A stretch of 64,000 nucleotides of DNA from Halogeometricum rufum (GCF_900112175.1 NZ_FOYT01000006.1:62001-126000); one strand, 5' to 3'. Shown: positions 8,236-17,360, numbered from the stretch's first letter. Program-made: numbers and translations. The notes: generated from the letters alone by a model not told the origin.

Positions 8236-9683
8236 ATCTCGCAAAATCGAGCGTCAAAGTCGCTATCGCGACCGGTGGGAGCGCGGCGATTACGTTCGGT
8301 GGTATCGCGCTGTTCGCGCGACTGCTCTCGGCCAGCGAACTCGGCGTCTTCTTCCTGTTCGAGGCCCTCCTCGGGATGCTGTTCATCCCGGCGGACTTCG
8401 GTATCCGCGGCGCTCTCCAGAAACGGATCAGCGAGGGAAACCGTCCCGGTCAGATGCTGACGACGGCGGTGCTTCTGAAGATCGTCCCGCTGACCATCGT
8501 GGTGGCCGCCGTTCTCCTCGCGAGACCGTGGATCAACCGGTACGTCGGCACCGAAATCGCCGTGTTGCTCGCGGTCGCTATCGTCTGCTACGAGGCGTTC
8601 CAGCTCACCATCGACATCCTCAGCGGTGAGTTGCGCGTCGGCGATACGGCCAGCGTGCGAGTCGCGCCCAAAGCTATCTGGCTCGTGTCCGGCGTCGCCT
8701 TCGTCGAAGCCGGTTACGGCGTCCACGGGCTCATATACGCCACTATCCTCGGCTACGTTCTGTCGTTCGTGTGGGGATTCTACCGTCGGTCCACGCCGTT
8801 CCGCCGTCCGACGTTCTCCGAAGCCCACTCCCTGACCTCTTACTCACGATACAACTTCATCTCGGCCATCAGCGGCTACTTCTACAGCTGGATGGACGTC
8901 GCGCTCATCGGGCTCTTCCTGACGACGGCGCACGTCAGCGCCTACGAATCAGCGTGGCGGGTCAGCGCCGTCGCCGTCATCGGGAGCACGGCGATAGCCA
9001 AGACCATCTTCCCGCAGATGAGTCGGTGGGACGCCAAACAGGCTATCAATCAGATCGAGGGACTCATTCCCCGGGCGGTCGGTCCGTCGATGATGCTGGT
9101 CATTCCGGCGTTCTTCGGGGTCGCGCTGTTCGCCCGAGACATCCTCTACTTCGTCTTCGGGTCCGAGTACGCTATCGCGTGGGTGGCGCTGATCATCCTG
9201 ATGGCGGAAAAGATACTCCAGTCGGTCCACTCGATCACCGGGCGGTCGCTGAAGGCCATCGACCACCCCGAACTCGCGGCGAAGGCGGCGCTGTTCGCCA
9301 TCGCGGTCAATCTCGCGCTCAACGTCCCGCTGATTCAGCTCTACGGCATCGTCGGCGCCGCCGTCGCGACTGCGCTCTCGTTCGTGGTGAACACCGTCCT
9401 CTGCATGAAGTATCTCTCCCGGTTCCTGACCATCGAACTGCCGTGGCGGGACCTCGCCTGGATCGGTGCCTCGTCGATGGGAATGTCGGCTGTCCTCGTC
9501 GGTCTCCGGTCGGTCGTCTCGGTCGACTCGCTACTGCACCTGCTGGCGATGATACTCGTCGGCGTCCTCACCTACGGCGCGTTCGTCCTCGCGTCGCCGC
9601 CTCTCAGGAGGGAAGTGTTTCAGGTGGTCCAGATGCTGCAGTCGAACCAGTCGCCCGGTGACGTCGCGAAGGGAGACGACTAA
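8232..9683 (+). CDS. Oligosaccharide flippase, Wzx/polysaccharide biosynthesis family
   Basis: 483 residues with about 12-14 predicted membrane helices across the whole length. The N-terminus (SSVKVAIATGGSAAITFGG, then ARLLSASELGVFFLFEA) is typical of the MATE-like Wzx/RfbX superfamily, which flips lipid-linked sugars across the membrane. The closing segment is polar. It heads the plus-strand side of the glycan locus and faces the carbamoyltransferase gene tail to tail with a gap of 18 bases. In Haloferax the analogous protein is AglR, but orthology cannot be claimed from this window. Confidence 0.88.
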   Translation: MNLAKSSVKVAIATGGSAAITFGGIALFARLLSASELGVFFLFEALLGMLFIPADFGIRGALQKRISEGNRPGQMLTTAVLLKIVPLTIVVAAVLLARPWINRYVGTEIAVLLAVAIVCYEAFQLTIDILSGELRVGDTASVRVAPKAIWLVSGVAFVEAGYGVHGLIYATILGYVLSFVWGFYRRSTPFRRPTFSEAHSLTSYSRYNFISAISGYFYSWMDVALIGLFLTTAHVSAYESAWRVSAVAVIGSTAIAKTIFPQMSRWDAKQAINQIEGLIPRAVGPSMMLVIPAFFGVALFARDILYFVFGSEYAIAWVALIILMAEKILQSVHSITGRSLKAIDHPELAAKAALFAIAVNLALNVPLIQLYGIVGAAVATALSFVVNTVLCMKYLSRFLTIELPWRDLAWIGASSMGMSAVLVGLRSVVSVDSLLHLLAMILVGVLTYGAFVLASPPLRREVFQVVQMLQSNQSPGDVAKGDD

Positions 9684-9701
9684 AGCTCGGCTTCGGGCGC
9701 T

Positions 9702-11462
9702 TCAGACTGCCTCGGCTTCGCCTTCGAGTTCGTGTTCTCGCCGGCCGACCTGCTCTTTCTCCACGACGATGTCCTCGAGAACGAGTACGTCGAGACCCAT
9801 CCCGAAGAAGTCCTTGATGGCTTCCGACGGCGTGTTCACGATGGGTTCGCCGTGGTCGTTGAACGACGTGTTCAGCACGACCGGCACGTCGGTGATGTTC
9901 TCGAACTCCGAGATGAGCCGGTGGTAGCGCGGGTTCTGGTCCTCGCGGACGGTCTGTGGCCGGGTCGTCTCGTCGCCCGGGTGGAGGACTGCGGTGATGT
10001 CGTCCTTCCGCTCCTCCCGCGCGTCGAACGTCTTTATCATGTACGACGACGGCTCCGGGTTCACGAGGTAGTCGTCGATGGCACGTTCGAGCATCGACGG
10101 CGCGAACGGCCGCCACGCTTCGCGGTGCTTGACGAACTCGTTGACCCGGTCCAGCGAGTCGCGCGTTCGGGGGTCCGCCAGAATGCTCCGGTTGCCGAGC
10201 GCTCGCGGCCCCATCTCCATCCGCCCCTGGAACCAACCGACCAGCGCACCGTCGGCGAGTCGTTCGGCGACGTACCGTTCTAAGTCGTCCGGACGCTGGT
10301 AGTCTATCTTGTTGGTTCGGAGCTGAGATTCGATCTCCTCGCTCGTGTACGACGGCCCCCAGTAGACCGTGTCCATCTCGGGGACCTCTCGCGGGCGGTA
10401 CTCCAGCATGCCCGCACCGAGGGCGCTCCCGGCGTCGTTCGAGACCGGCTGGATGAACAGTTCGTCCACGCAGTCGAGTTCCATGACGCGCTTGTTCATC
10501 TTGCAGTTCAGCGCCACGCCGCCAGCGAGTCCGACGTTCCCGGTGCCGAGACGCTCGCAGTACGTACTCACGACGTCGGCGACGATCTCTTCGAGCAACG
10601 ACTGCGCCGCGTAGGCGAGGTCCTTCTCCCACTGGGTGAACTCCGTCGGCGACTCCTTTCGCGGGCGTCCGAACAGCGCTTCCAGCCGTTCCGTCGCGTA
10701 CTCGAAGCTCTGTGACAGTTCGGAGACGTCGTAGTCCACGCCCGTCTCGACGACGCTCCGGAGCGTGCGTTCGATGTCCTCGTTCTCCTCTCCGTACGGC
10801 GCCAGCCCCATCACCTTCCCCTCACCGTTGTTGGCGTAGAATCCGAGGAACTTGGTGACCGCGCCGTAGAAGTAGCCGAGACTGTTCGTGTAGTCGTACG
10901 TCCGTAGTCGCTGTAGTCCCGACTCGTCGCCCCACCAGACGACCGTCGCGTCGCGTTCGCCGCGCGCGTCGAGCGTGAGAACGAGTCCCTCGTCGAACGG
11001 TGCCGGATAGAACGCCGTCGCCGCGTGGCACGCGTGGTGCTCGTGCACTTCGATCGGCGGGAGCGGGGTATCGATCGCTTTCAGCCTCTGTTCGACCGCT
11101 CGGCGGCCGAGTAGCCCTGTCTTGAGTTCCGACTTCACGCGCCAGCCGGCGTGCTTGACGCGGTCCGTCACCGACCCCGACTGCGACGTCGCTCGCTGAA
11201 CGACGCGCGGAACCATCTGCGGAAACTCGCGCGGGGACCAAGACAGCGCAACCGTGTCGACGTCCGGGAGCGAGAGCCCTCTGGCGTCGAGACAGGCTTC
11301 GATGGCTCGTTCGGGGAACGTGTTCATCGCGTGTTTCTGCCGCGTGAGTCGCTCCTCCTCGACGCCGAAGACGGGTTCGCCGTTCTCGAACAGGACAGCG
11401 GCGGGGTCGTGCGACCCCAGTCCGGCGATTCCGGGATTTATGGATAGTACGTACTGTTTCAT
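9702..11462 (-). CDS. Carbamoyltransferase, NodU/CmcH/TobZ family
   Basis: 586 residues from the ATG at 11462; a longer in-frame start at 11513 adds 17 residues with no family match before MKQYVLSINPG. Family marks in order: the N-terminal SINPGIAGLGSHDPAA and FGVEEERLTRQKH, then EHHACHAATAFYPAPF with its metal and carbamoyl-adenylate-binding histidines, GLAGGVALNCKMNKR, MEMGPRALGNRSI and the C-terminal NTSFNDHGEPIVNTPSEAI. These enzymes transfer a carbamoyl group from carbamoyl phosphate to hydroxyls of sugars or antibiotics. Here the acceptor is most likely a sugar of the surface glycan. Full length for the family. Confidence 0.93.
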   Translation of the reverse strand: MKQYVLSINPGIAGLGSHDPAAVLFENGEPVFGVEEERLTRQKHAMNTFPERAIEACLDARGLSLPDVDTVALSWSPREFPQMVPRVVQRATSQSGSVTDRVKHAGWRVKSELKTGLLGRRAVEQRLKAIDTPLPPIEVHEHHACHAATAFYPAPFDEGLVLTLDARGERDATVVWWGDESGLQRLRTYDYTNSLGYFYGAVTKFLGFYANNGEGKVMGLAPYGEENEDIERTLRSVVETGVDYDVSELSQSFEYATERLEALFGRPRKESPTEFTQWEKDLAYAAQSLLEEIVADVVSTYCERLGTGNVGLAGGVALNCKMNKRVMELDCVDELFIQPVSNDAGSALGAGMLEYRPREVPEMDTVYWGPSYTSEEIESQLRTNKIDYQRPDDLERYVAERLADGALVGWFQGRMEMGPRALGNRSILADPRTRDSLDRVNEFVKHREAWRPFAPSMLERAIDDYLVNPEPSSYMIKTFDAREERKDDITAVLHPGDETTRPQTVREDQNPRYHRLISEFENITDVPVVLNTSFNDHGEPIVNTPSEAIKDFFGMGLDVLVLEDIVVEKEQVGRREHELEGEAEAV

Positions 11463-11550
11463 GCAGTTATCAGACGGAATGGTAACGGTAAAATAGTTTC
11501 TCTGCAGCAACATGTCTCGGGACGGCCGGTCGCTCCGCGGCGAAGTATTG

Positions 11551-11560
11551 ATTTACTACT
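11551..11560 (+). promoter_or_regulatory. TATA box of the family 2 glycosyltransferase gene
   Basis: ATTTACTACT lies about 24 bases upstream of the ATG at 11579, as expected for a leaderless transcript. Confidence 0.5.
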
Positions 11561-11578
11561 AGTCAGATGTAGCTCACG

Positions 11579-12526
11579 ATGGACGGACAGCAGACGCCTC
11601 CCGGAGACGGGTGGCCGACGGTCGGTATCGTCGTCCTGAACTGGGAGAACTACGGGGACACCGCCGAATGTCTCGACTCTCTGGAATCGCTCGCGTACCC
11701 CGAACACGAGGTGTTCGTCGTCGACAACGGCTCTACGGACGGGTCCGGCGAGCGAATCGACGACGAGTTCGAGTGGGTCGAGGTCATCTACAACGACGAC
11801 AACCGCGGGGCCGCCGGCGGGAACAACCCCGGTGTCGCCCGCGTTCTCGACGAAGGGTTCGACCACGTCCTCCTCCTGAACGAGGACACCGTCCTCCCGT
11901 CGGACTTCCTGTTCCCCCTCGTCGAGACGATGGAGTCCGAAGAGAACGTCGCCGCGGTGGGTGGACGGCAGTACAATCCCGAGACGGGAAACGTCGTGAA
12001 CGTCGGCGTCTGGTTCCTCCCGTTCCTCGGTGGATTGACTCGCGTGTTGAAGAGTCCGCTCAAAGACCACCCGTACGGGTCCGCTCCGATACCGCCGTTC
12101 CTCGCGTTTCAGTACGTTCCGACGTCGATGATGCTGTTGAACGGCGATTTCGCCGCGACGCACGACGTGTTCTGCGAGGACTACTTCATCGGGATGGAGG
12201 ACGTCGACCTGGCGTATCAGGCGCATCGCGACGGGTGGAAGGTGTTGGTGAACCCGGACGCGGAAATCTACCACAAGGAGGGACGCACTATCGAGTGGAG
12301 TACGTTCAAGACGTACCACTGGGTCAGGAACAGACTGCAGTTCGCCTCGAACCGCCTCCCGATATACTTTCACGTCCCGTTCCTGCTGTCGCTCGCGCTG
12401 TTGCTCGGCTGGCTCTGTCTGCAGTGGTATCTCGACGAGAAACGCGGACACATACAAGCCGCGTTGGTCGGTGTCGCAGACTACGTTGCGGACGACGACT
12501 TCCGAGACTACGAGTTTTTCAACTGA
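11579..12526 (+). CDS. Family 2 glycosyltransferase, rhamnosyltransferase-like
   Basis: 315 residues. The GT-A fold signature is clear: VGIVVLNWENYGDTAECLDS, VVDNGSTDGSG, DNRGAAGGNNPG, and LLLNEDTVLP as the nucleotide/metal-binding NED motif; EDYFIGMEDVDLAYQAHRDG carries the catalytic ED..DL. A hydrophobic segment (about 255-280) near the C-terminus probably anchors it at the membrane. It resembles WbbL-type enzymes that add deoxyhexoses such as rhamnose, but the donor cannot be read from sequence. Divergent from the carbamoyltransferase gene. Confidence 0.88.
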   Translation: MDGQQTPPGDGWPTVGIVVLNWENYGDTAECLDSLESLAYPEHEVFVVDNGSTDGSGERIDDEFEWVEVIYNDDNRGAAGGNNPGVARVLDEGFDHVLLLNEDTVLPSDFLFPLVETMESEENVAAVGGRQYNPETGNVVNVGVWFLPFLGGLTRVLKSPLKDHPYGSAPIPPFLAFQYVPTSMMLLNGDFAATHDVFCEDYFIGMEDVDLAYQAHRDGWKVLVNPDAEIYHKEGRTIEWSTFKTYHWVRNRLQFASNRLPIYFHVPFLLSLALLLGWLCLQWYLDEKRGHIQAALVGVADYVADDDFRDYEFFN

Positions 12527-12594
12527 GTACTGGCGTTCGGTATCGTTCCCATCTCAGGCCCGGTCAGAACGCGAGGCCGGGTTCACTTACCCGC

Positions 12595-14148
12595 CTAGGT
12601 CCGCTCGCGGAGTGTAGCGACGACGGCGTCGACTCCGTCGCGACTCACGTACTTGCGAGAGAGGTAATACGCCGCCATCCGAGGGTTCGAAACCGTGGTG
12701 GCCGCACCTTTCACTCCGCGCCTCGCCGTCTTCCAGTACCCTTTCCAGTCCGTGAACGAGTTGTAGGGGTAGTCGTTCAGTTCGGGCCAACAGGTTTCGA
12801 CGATTCGCGTCGGGAACTCGTCGGCCCGTCGCATCTCGGGGGGCAACCGGTGCATCGACTCGATTATCGGTCGGTACCACAGCGGCCGAATATAATCTAA
12901 CCCGGGCGGGAGACCGAGGTGTTGTGGTCCCGCCCAGCAGCCCAACCGATGTTCTTGATACGCGAGGTCGAGCATGGTGTACGTGTCGAGATGGCCGACT
13001 CCCTCGTACCACGCTTCGAGCGACGAGATGAGTTCCGGATGTGGCGGTTTCGAGAATCGGAACAGAAGCTCGACGGGGTCGATTTCCGTCTCGGCCCGGT
13101 CCGACTCCCGCCAGAAGTAGCCGCGCGCTATCTCGCCGCCCAGCCCACCGATCTGAACGTCTGCATCGAGACTCCGTAACGTCGGGTGAATCTCCCTGAT
13201 CGCGGAACTAACCGTACACCCCGTCGCTCTCAGCCACGCTTTCTGCTCGCTCGTGGTCGCTTCGACGATTCGGAGCGGCCGCCAGTCGAGTCGGTGGTCG
13301 CTCGCAATTCGGCGGGCGATGTGCGGGTCGACTTCGTAGTCGCTTCCGCCAAACGTGTAAAGAGAGACGGTGCCGTCCTCGACCAACTCGCGGGCGACGG
13401 CCAAGAGTAACCGGGAGTCCTTCCCCGCCGTCAACGGCATCGCCGGCCGACGGTATACCGACGCGATTCGGTCAAAGAGGTGCTGGAGCGTTTCGACGAC
13501 CGTTTGAATCTCCTCGTCGGCACTGCCGCCGTTCGCAGCGTCGTCTCTCTGACCGTCTCTTGGCCAGTATCGAACCGCTTCCCATCTCTTCAGGTCCAGA
13601 TAATGGTTCGGGAGGAGTCGCTCGACACCCCGATAGTACGTTAGCTTTCCCGGAACCCACGTGTTGCACCCTCTGGAGATGAGCGGCCACCGAACGGCTT
13701 CGAAGAGGTCCGCTCGGAAATCGCGCGCGTGCGAGACGCTCGGAATCGCGAGCGGTGACGCGGCGACGACGGGCTCATCCTTATGATAGACGACGGGGAG
13801 GGCGGCGGCCGAGTCCGGATACACTCTGTGAACGCCGTCCGCGTCGAGGAGTCCGACGTACCGCCCGAGGAGCCCGCGCAGCACGTCCTCGAACGCATCG
13901 ACAATCGGGTCGGCTAAGTCGTCTCCGAGACGGATTTCGTCGCCGGAACGCCGACTCTCAACGTCGAGTACCGTTCCGAACACGATGCCGATTCGCCTCC
14001 CGTCGGCGAGAACCGGTAGTACGGTGAACGAGTCGTCGCATACGACGTTCCACGTGTCGAGTTCCACGCAGCGATATCCCTGAGGAACCTCTGTGACGGC
14101 GTTGCGTGTCAGGTAGTACTGTCGGCGGGGAATCGGGTCATCAGTCAT
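12595..14148 (-). CDS. Asparagine-synthase-like amidotransferase/ligase
   Basis: 517 residues. The C-terminal half has a PP-loop ATPase motif, PLTAGKDSR (residues 238-246), where asparagine synthases carry SGGxDS, and a following LYTFGGSDYEVDPHIA segment. The N-terminal half resembles the Ntn-type domain of AsnB, but the second residue is Thr, not the Cys needed for glutamine hydrolysis, so it should use ammonia or another amine or have lost that function. Such proteins in polysaccharide loci can amidate uronic acids; that is inference. It converges on the glycosyltransferase gene at 11579. Confidence 0.75.
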   Translation of the reverse strand: MTDDPIPRRQYYLTRNAVTEVPQGYRCVELDTWNVVCDDSFTVLPVLADGRRIGIVFGTVLDVESRRSGDEIRLGDDLADPIVDAFEDVLRGLLGRYVGLLDADGVHRVYPDSAAALPVVYHKDEPVVAASPLAIPSVSHARDFRADLFEAVRWPLISRGCNTWVPGKLTYYRGVERLLPNHYLDLKRWEAVRYWPRDGQRDDAANGGSADEEIQTVVETLQHLFDRIASVYRRPAMPLTAGKDSRLLLAVARELVEDGTVSLYTFGGSDYEVDPHIARRIASDHRLDWRPLRIVEATTSEQKAWLRATGCTVSSAIREIHPTLRSLDADVQIGGLGGEIARGYFWRESDRAETEIDPVELLFRFSKPPHPELISSLEAWYEGVGHLDTYTMLDLAYQEHRLGCWAGPQHLGLPPGLDYIRPLWYRPIIESMHRLPPEMRRADEFPTRIVETCWPELNDYPYNSFTDWKGYWKTARRGVKGAATTVSNPRMAAYYLSRKYVSRDGVDAVVATLRERT

Positions 14149-14253
14149 CTTTGCGACACTGCGTGCTGATACCCGAAACTCATCGAAAATACAATAACGT
14201 TCGGGTGATTCTCGCGAGCGGACGATACTGGGCTACTTCGGAGGCGACGAGAA

Positions 14254-14262
14254 CAAAAAATT
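14254..14262 (-). terminator. T-tract downstream of the 14294-14995 gene
   Basis: On the minus strand a run of six T residues follows the stop of the 233-residue gene by about 30 bases, consistent with a T-rich archaeal terminator. No hairpin was found next to it. Confidence 0.35.
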
Positions 14263-14293
14263 CGAGCACACTCGTGAATCGCCGAGTGCCGAG

Positions 14294-14995
14294 TCAGTAA
14301 TCGGCGGGGTCGACCGCGTTGCCGTCCAGATAGACGGTGCCGTCGAGACCGAACGACAGTTGCGTGAGCGTCCCCTCGAACGTGACGCCCTCGGTTCGAC
14401 CCTTCTTCAGCCCTCCCTCGACAAGTTCGGTTCCGTCACTCTGCGTCGTCACGGTGTCGCCACCGGCATCGAATCCGGACGTGCTGGTAACTTCACCGTC
14501 GATGACCGCGCTGTACCGGCCGTAATCTGCGTTTTCCGCAGCGACGAATTCGAGCGTGTGGCTCCCGCCAGACGTGTCGCTTCCGGAGTCACTGTCGGAA
14601 CCGCTGCTGGAGTCCGTATCGTCGGACACGGCCGGCCCCGTCGCCAGCGACTGCACCTCGTTGGCCAGTTTGACGCGAAGCGTGTTGGTGTCGGCCCGGT
14701 ACCAGATTTCGCCGGGTACGGGGTCGGTCGGGTCGCTGTCCACGCCGGAGACGCCCAGACGGTCGCGAGGTTGCGGCGGCGCTTCCGTCCACGTCTCGCC
14801 GTCTCCCAAGAACCGTCGACCGGTGTCCGTCGCGAAAAATTTTGCACCGTCCTTCGGGAGGTAGTCACCGAGGTTCGCTTCTACGTCTCTTATCTCGACG
14901 CCGCTGTCTATCGCTCTGAAGTTGTCGTTCAGCGGGACGTGCCAATCGACAGTCCCTTCTTCGGGCGTGTTGAGTTTGTGATTCTCTGTGGTCAT
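14294..14995 (-). CDS. Tail-fibre-like modular protein, short paralogue
   Basis: 233 residues and no signal peptide. Residues about 1-125 form a module shared with the next gene upstream: GTVDWHVPLNDNF, DGAKFFATDTGRRFLGDGE and GEIWYRADTNTLRVK. A low-complexity Ser/Asp/Gly linker follows (about 142-162) and then a small beta-rich domain ending LSFGLDGTVYLDGNAVDPAD. The N-terminal module looks like the baseplate-proximal part of phage tail fibres. A TATA-like ACTATAT on the minus strand lies about 25 bases before the ATG. Function unknown; a glycan-binding role is inferred from the paired paralogue. Confidence 0.65.
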   Translation of the reverse strand: MTTENHKLNTPEEGTVDWHVPLNDNFRAIDSGVEIRDVEANLGDYLPKDGAKFFATDTGRRFLGDGETWTEAPPQPRDRLGVSGVDSDPTDPVPGEIWYRADTNTLRVKLANEVQSLATGPAVSDDTDSSSGSDSDSGSDTSGGSHTLEFVAAENADYGRYSAVIDGEVTSTSGFDAGGDTVTTQSDGTELVEGGLKKGRTEGVTFEGTLTQLSFGLDGTVYLDGNAVDPADY

Positions 14996-15040
14996 AGTTC
15001 AGTTGGTGATGTTGTGATATAGTGGTTGTTCGGTATGCCG

Positions 15041-16234
15041 TTACAGCGGATTCTCCGCGTACAGTCGCAGGTTATCGACGAAGAGCGACTGGTCCTGCGG
15101 TGAGTACCAGCCGCCGCCGAAGAAGGAGTTGTGGCGCCACGCGCCAATGTTCCCTCCGTTCGACTTGCGGAGTCTCCAGTTGTCACGCTCGTACGCTTTC
15201 GTCGGGCCGCTACCGTCCAGTGGGTCGACCCAAGCTTCGAGGACGCCGTTGTTCTCCCCCGCGTCGTTGACTTTTGCGTGGTAGGTGAGTTCGTACCACT
15301 TTCCGGTTTCGACCTTCCCCGCGTTGCCGTTCATGTCCCAGGGGTCAGTCGAGCCGTAGCTGTCGCCGCCCTGTCCGGCGTGGTAGACGTAGTAGCAGAG
15401 CTGAACCGGGTCGCCAGGGTGGAGGCTGTTCTCGTAGCCGTAACGGCCGGGGTTGTGGAACGTCCCGAGGGCACGCCACGGACGGCTTACGACCTCCTGA
15501 CCCATCCACCCGGGAATCTTCCCACCACTCGTATCCCAATCAGCGTGGTCCTGATCGTTGCAGTCGAAGTTCTCCTCGAACTTCAGGTAGTACTGCGCCC
15601 ACGCCTCGTCGCGGTTGACCGACTTCCGAAGGTCACAGCCCATCCGCTCGTCCTCCATGAAGTAGAACGCGAACGCGTGCGACCCGCTTTTCACGTGTTC
15701 GTCGGTGTAGTACATACCGTGGTCGACGTGGTAGTTGACCCTGTCGTCCCAACCCCGTTCTTCGAGTTCACTGCGGAGTTTCGAGAGGTTTCGGTCCGAG
15801 AAATCCTTCGACGCCTCCGGTGCGGGGTCGTCGAAGTCCATCGTCCAGATGGGTTCGACGTCGGACCCCTCGGGTTGCGGTGACGCGAGGGCGACGATTT
15901 CTCCACCCACCTTCGCCCGGAGTTCGTCGGTGTCCTCGCGGTACCACATCTGTCCCTCGCTCACGTCCGACGGGTCAGTCGTCCGAGACGGGGCGACGAC
16001 GCGGTCCATCGGCTGCGATGGCGCTTTCACCCACGCCTGCCCATCCCCGAGATACCGAACCCCCGTATCCGTCGCGAGGAACTTCGCACCCGCGGACGGC
16101 GTGTACGCGTCGAGGTTCGACTCGACGTCGCGCACCTCGACGTCCGTATCTATCGAGTCGAAGTTCTGATTGAGTGGGAGATGCCAGTCTACGGTCCCCT
16201 CGTCTGGCGTCTCGTATTCATGATTCGATGTCAC
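15041..16234 (-). CDS. Tail-fibre-like module fused to a polysaccharide-lyase-like domain
   Basis: 397 residues, no signal peptide. Residues about 1-125 are strongly similar to the N-terminus of the next gene downstream (GTVDWHLPLNQNF, AGAKFLATDTGVRYLGDG, GQMWYREDTDELRAK). The rest is a jelly-roll-type domain with GGKIPGWMG at 237-245, the motif that marks polysaccharide lyase family 14-like and related glucuronan or alginate lyases, plus EAWAQYYLKFEENFD and a C-terminal SLFVDNLRLYAENPL strand typical of the fold. This layout is that of viral tailspike depolymerases. Catalysis and substrate are unproven. The gap to the paralogue is 45 bases. Confidence 0.65.
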   Translation of the reverse strand: MTSNHEYETPDEGTVDWHLPLNQNFDSIDTDVEVRDVESNLDAYTPSAGAKFLATDTGVRYLGDGQAWVKAPSQPMDRVVAPSRTTDPSDVSEGQMWYREDTDELRAKVGGEIVALASPQPEGSDVEPIWTMDFDDPAPEASKDFSDRNLSKLRSELEERGWDDRVNYHVDHGMYYTDEHVKSGSHAFAFYFMEDERMGCDLRKSVNRDEAWAQYYLKFEENFDCNDQDHADWDTSGGKIPGWMGQEVVSRPWRALGTFHNPGRYGYENSLHPGDPVQLCYYVYHAGQGGDSYGSTDPWDMNGNAGKVETGKWYELTYHAKVNDAGENNGVLEAWVDPLDGSGPTKAYERDNWRLRKSNGGNIGAWRHNSFFGGGWYSPQDQSLFVDNLRLYAENPL

Positions 16235-16406
16235 ACCCGCATTTCACCGGTTGCGAGCATACCCGTTGCCGCTATGCAGCGAGTGTTAGGGTCGTGACAA
16301 TCCTAGCCAGATAGTGTACGGGCCGCCATCGGGCGATTTCCGTCCGACCGGCGAAGTCCGCGAACCACCGTAACGGTTATCAAATCTTCTGGACAAGAAT
16401 CCGAAA

Positions 16407-17282
16407 GTGATAGAGTTGTTGACAAGGCTGCGGACACCGCGGGATATCTCGGCGCCGCAGATAGCTCTCGAACTGGGTGTCGGTACCGCAACCACCTCGT
16501 TGACGCTGCTCGTCCTCGTGCTCTCCGGCGTCGCGTGGGTCGGAATCGGACCGGTGGTCCTCGGTCCGCTTCCCGCAATCCTCGCCGTCGGCGGAGTGCT
16601 GGTGGGCCCCGCCGCGGTGGTCGGGGGGACTCTCGGTCTCTTACTCTACCAGTTGCTCCACGCCGTGGTCGCCCCGTTGGAACTGTTGGAAGCGCTGCTG
16701 TTCGGGGCGACGGTGGCGTTCGTCTGGAACTCGTTCGAGAGCGCCGAAACGCGTGAACGGCGTCCGCTCTCCCGACTCGCTCGACTCACCGCCGCTGGCG
16801 GCGTCGCATCGCTCTGGACAGCCGTCGTGTACGCCTTCGCCGTTCAACTGACCGGGACGTTCTCGTTCTATCCGACCGCCGCGTTCGTCGCGCTGAGCAC
16901 CGCGCTGTCGGCCGTTCTCGTGGGGGGACCCTTCCTCACAGCGGCGGCGGTGCTGTCGAAGGTAGTGGACCTCCCCCGCCTGACGACGGTCACGCAGGCG
17001 ATGCTCAGATTCCGTTCGGGGGCGGGACGGGAGGTCGTAGGCCCTCTCTCGGCCGTCGCACTGGGCTGGTTCGTTCTCGGCAGCGGTCTCAGTATCGGAT
17101 TTCAGCTGACCGAGTTGATACCGGCGTTCCACTTCCGCCTCCGTGACCTCGGCTACCTCCTGTTTCTCAAGAGCGAAGCCATGGGGCACGGCGGGGCCAC
17201 CGTTCAGGTGGGGCTGGGCGTTGCCTGCCTCGTTCTCTCGGCGTTCGTGGTCCGTCGGCGACTCCGAAGCGAGGCGAACTGA
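16407..17282 (+). CDS. Polytopic membrane protein of unknown function
   Basis: 291 residues from GTG at 16407. It has about seven to eight predicted membrane helices with short loops; a Gly/Val-rich N-terminal half resembles the membrane-embedded sensor modules (MASE type) of some archaeal regulators, but no output domain follows. The last residues are basic (VVRRRLRSEAN). It sits alone between the lyase-like gene and the GMC oxidoreductase pair. I do not recognise a named family with certainty. Confidence 0.65.
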   Translation: MIELLTRLRTPRDISAPQIALELGVGTATTSLTLLVLVLSGVAWVGIGPVVLGPLPAILAVGGVLVGPAAVVGGTLGLLLYQLLHAVVAPLELLEALLFGATVAFVWNSFESAETRERRPLSRLARLTAAGGVASLWTAVVYAFAVQLTGTFSFYPTAAFVALSTALSAVLVGGPFLTAAAVLSKVVDLPRLTTVTQAMLRFRSGAGREVVGPLSAVALGWFVLGSGLSIGFQLTELIPAFHFRLRDLGYLLFLKSEAMGHGGATVQVGLGVACLVLSAFVVRRRLRSEAN

Positions 17283-17326
17283 CCGGCGGCGGCCGAAGGA
17301 GTACGATTCGGCCCAGTCGTTCGACA

Positions 17327-17340
17327 CAACATATATGTTG
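17327..17340 (+). promoter_or_regulatory. 14-bp perfect palindrome over the TATA box of the GMC operon
   Basis: CAACATATATGTTG is a perfect palindrome. Its centre lies about 27 bases before the ATG at 17361, so it includes the probable TATA box. A dimeric repressor bound here would block TBP; alternatively the symmetry is incidental to a TATATA box. Confidence 0.45.
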
Positions 17341-17360
17341 GTCTGACTATAAGTGCAGCC

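Noticed and set aside
14992-15060. Frame whose TGA overlaps the ATG of the 14294-14995 gene
   Set aside because: It has no start codon after the end of the upstream gene, and the TATA box 25 bases before the ATG points to a leaderless start, so it does not fit the mini-ORF pattern.
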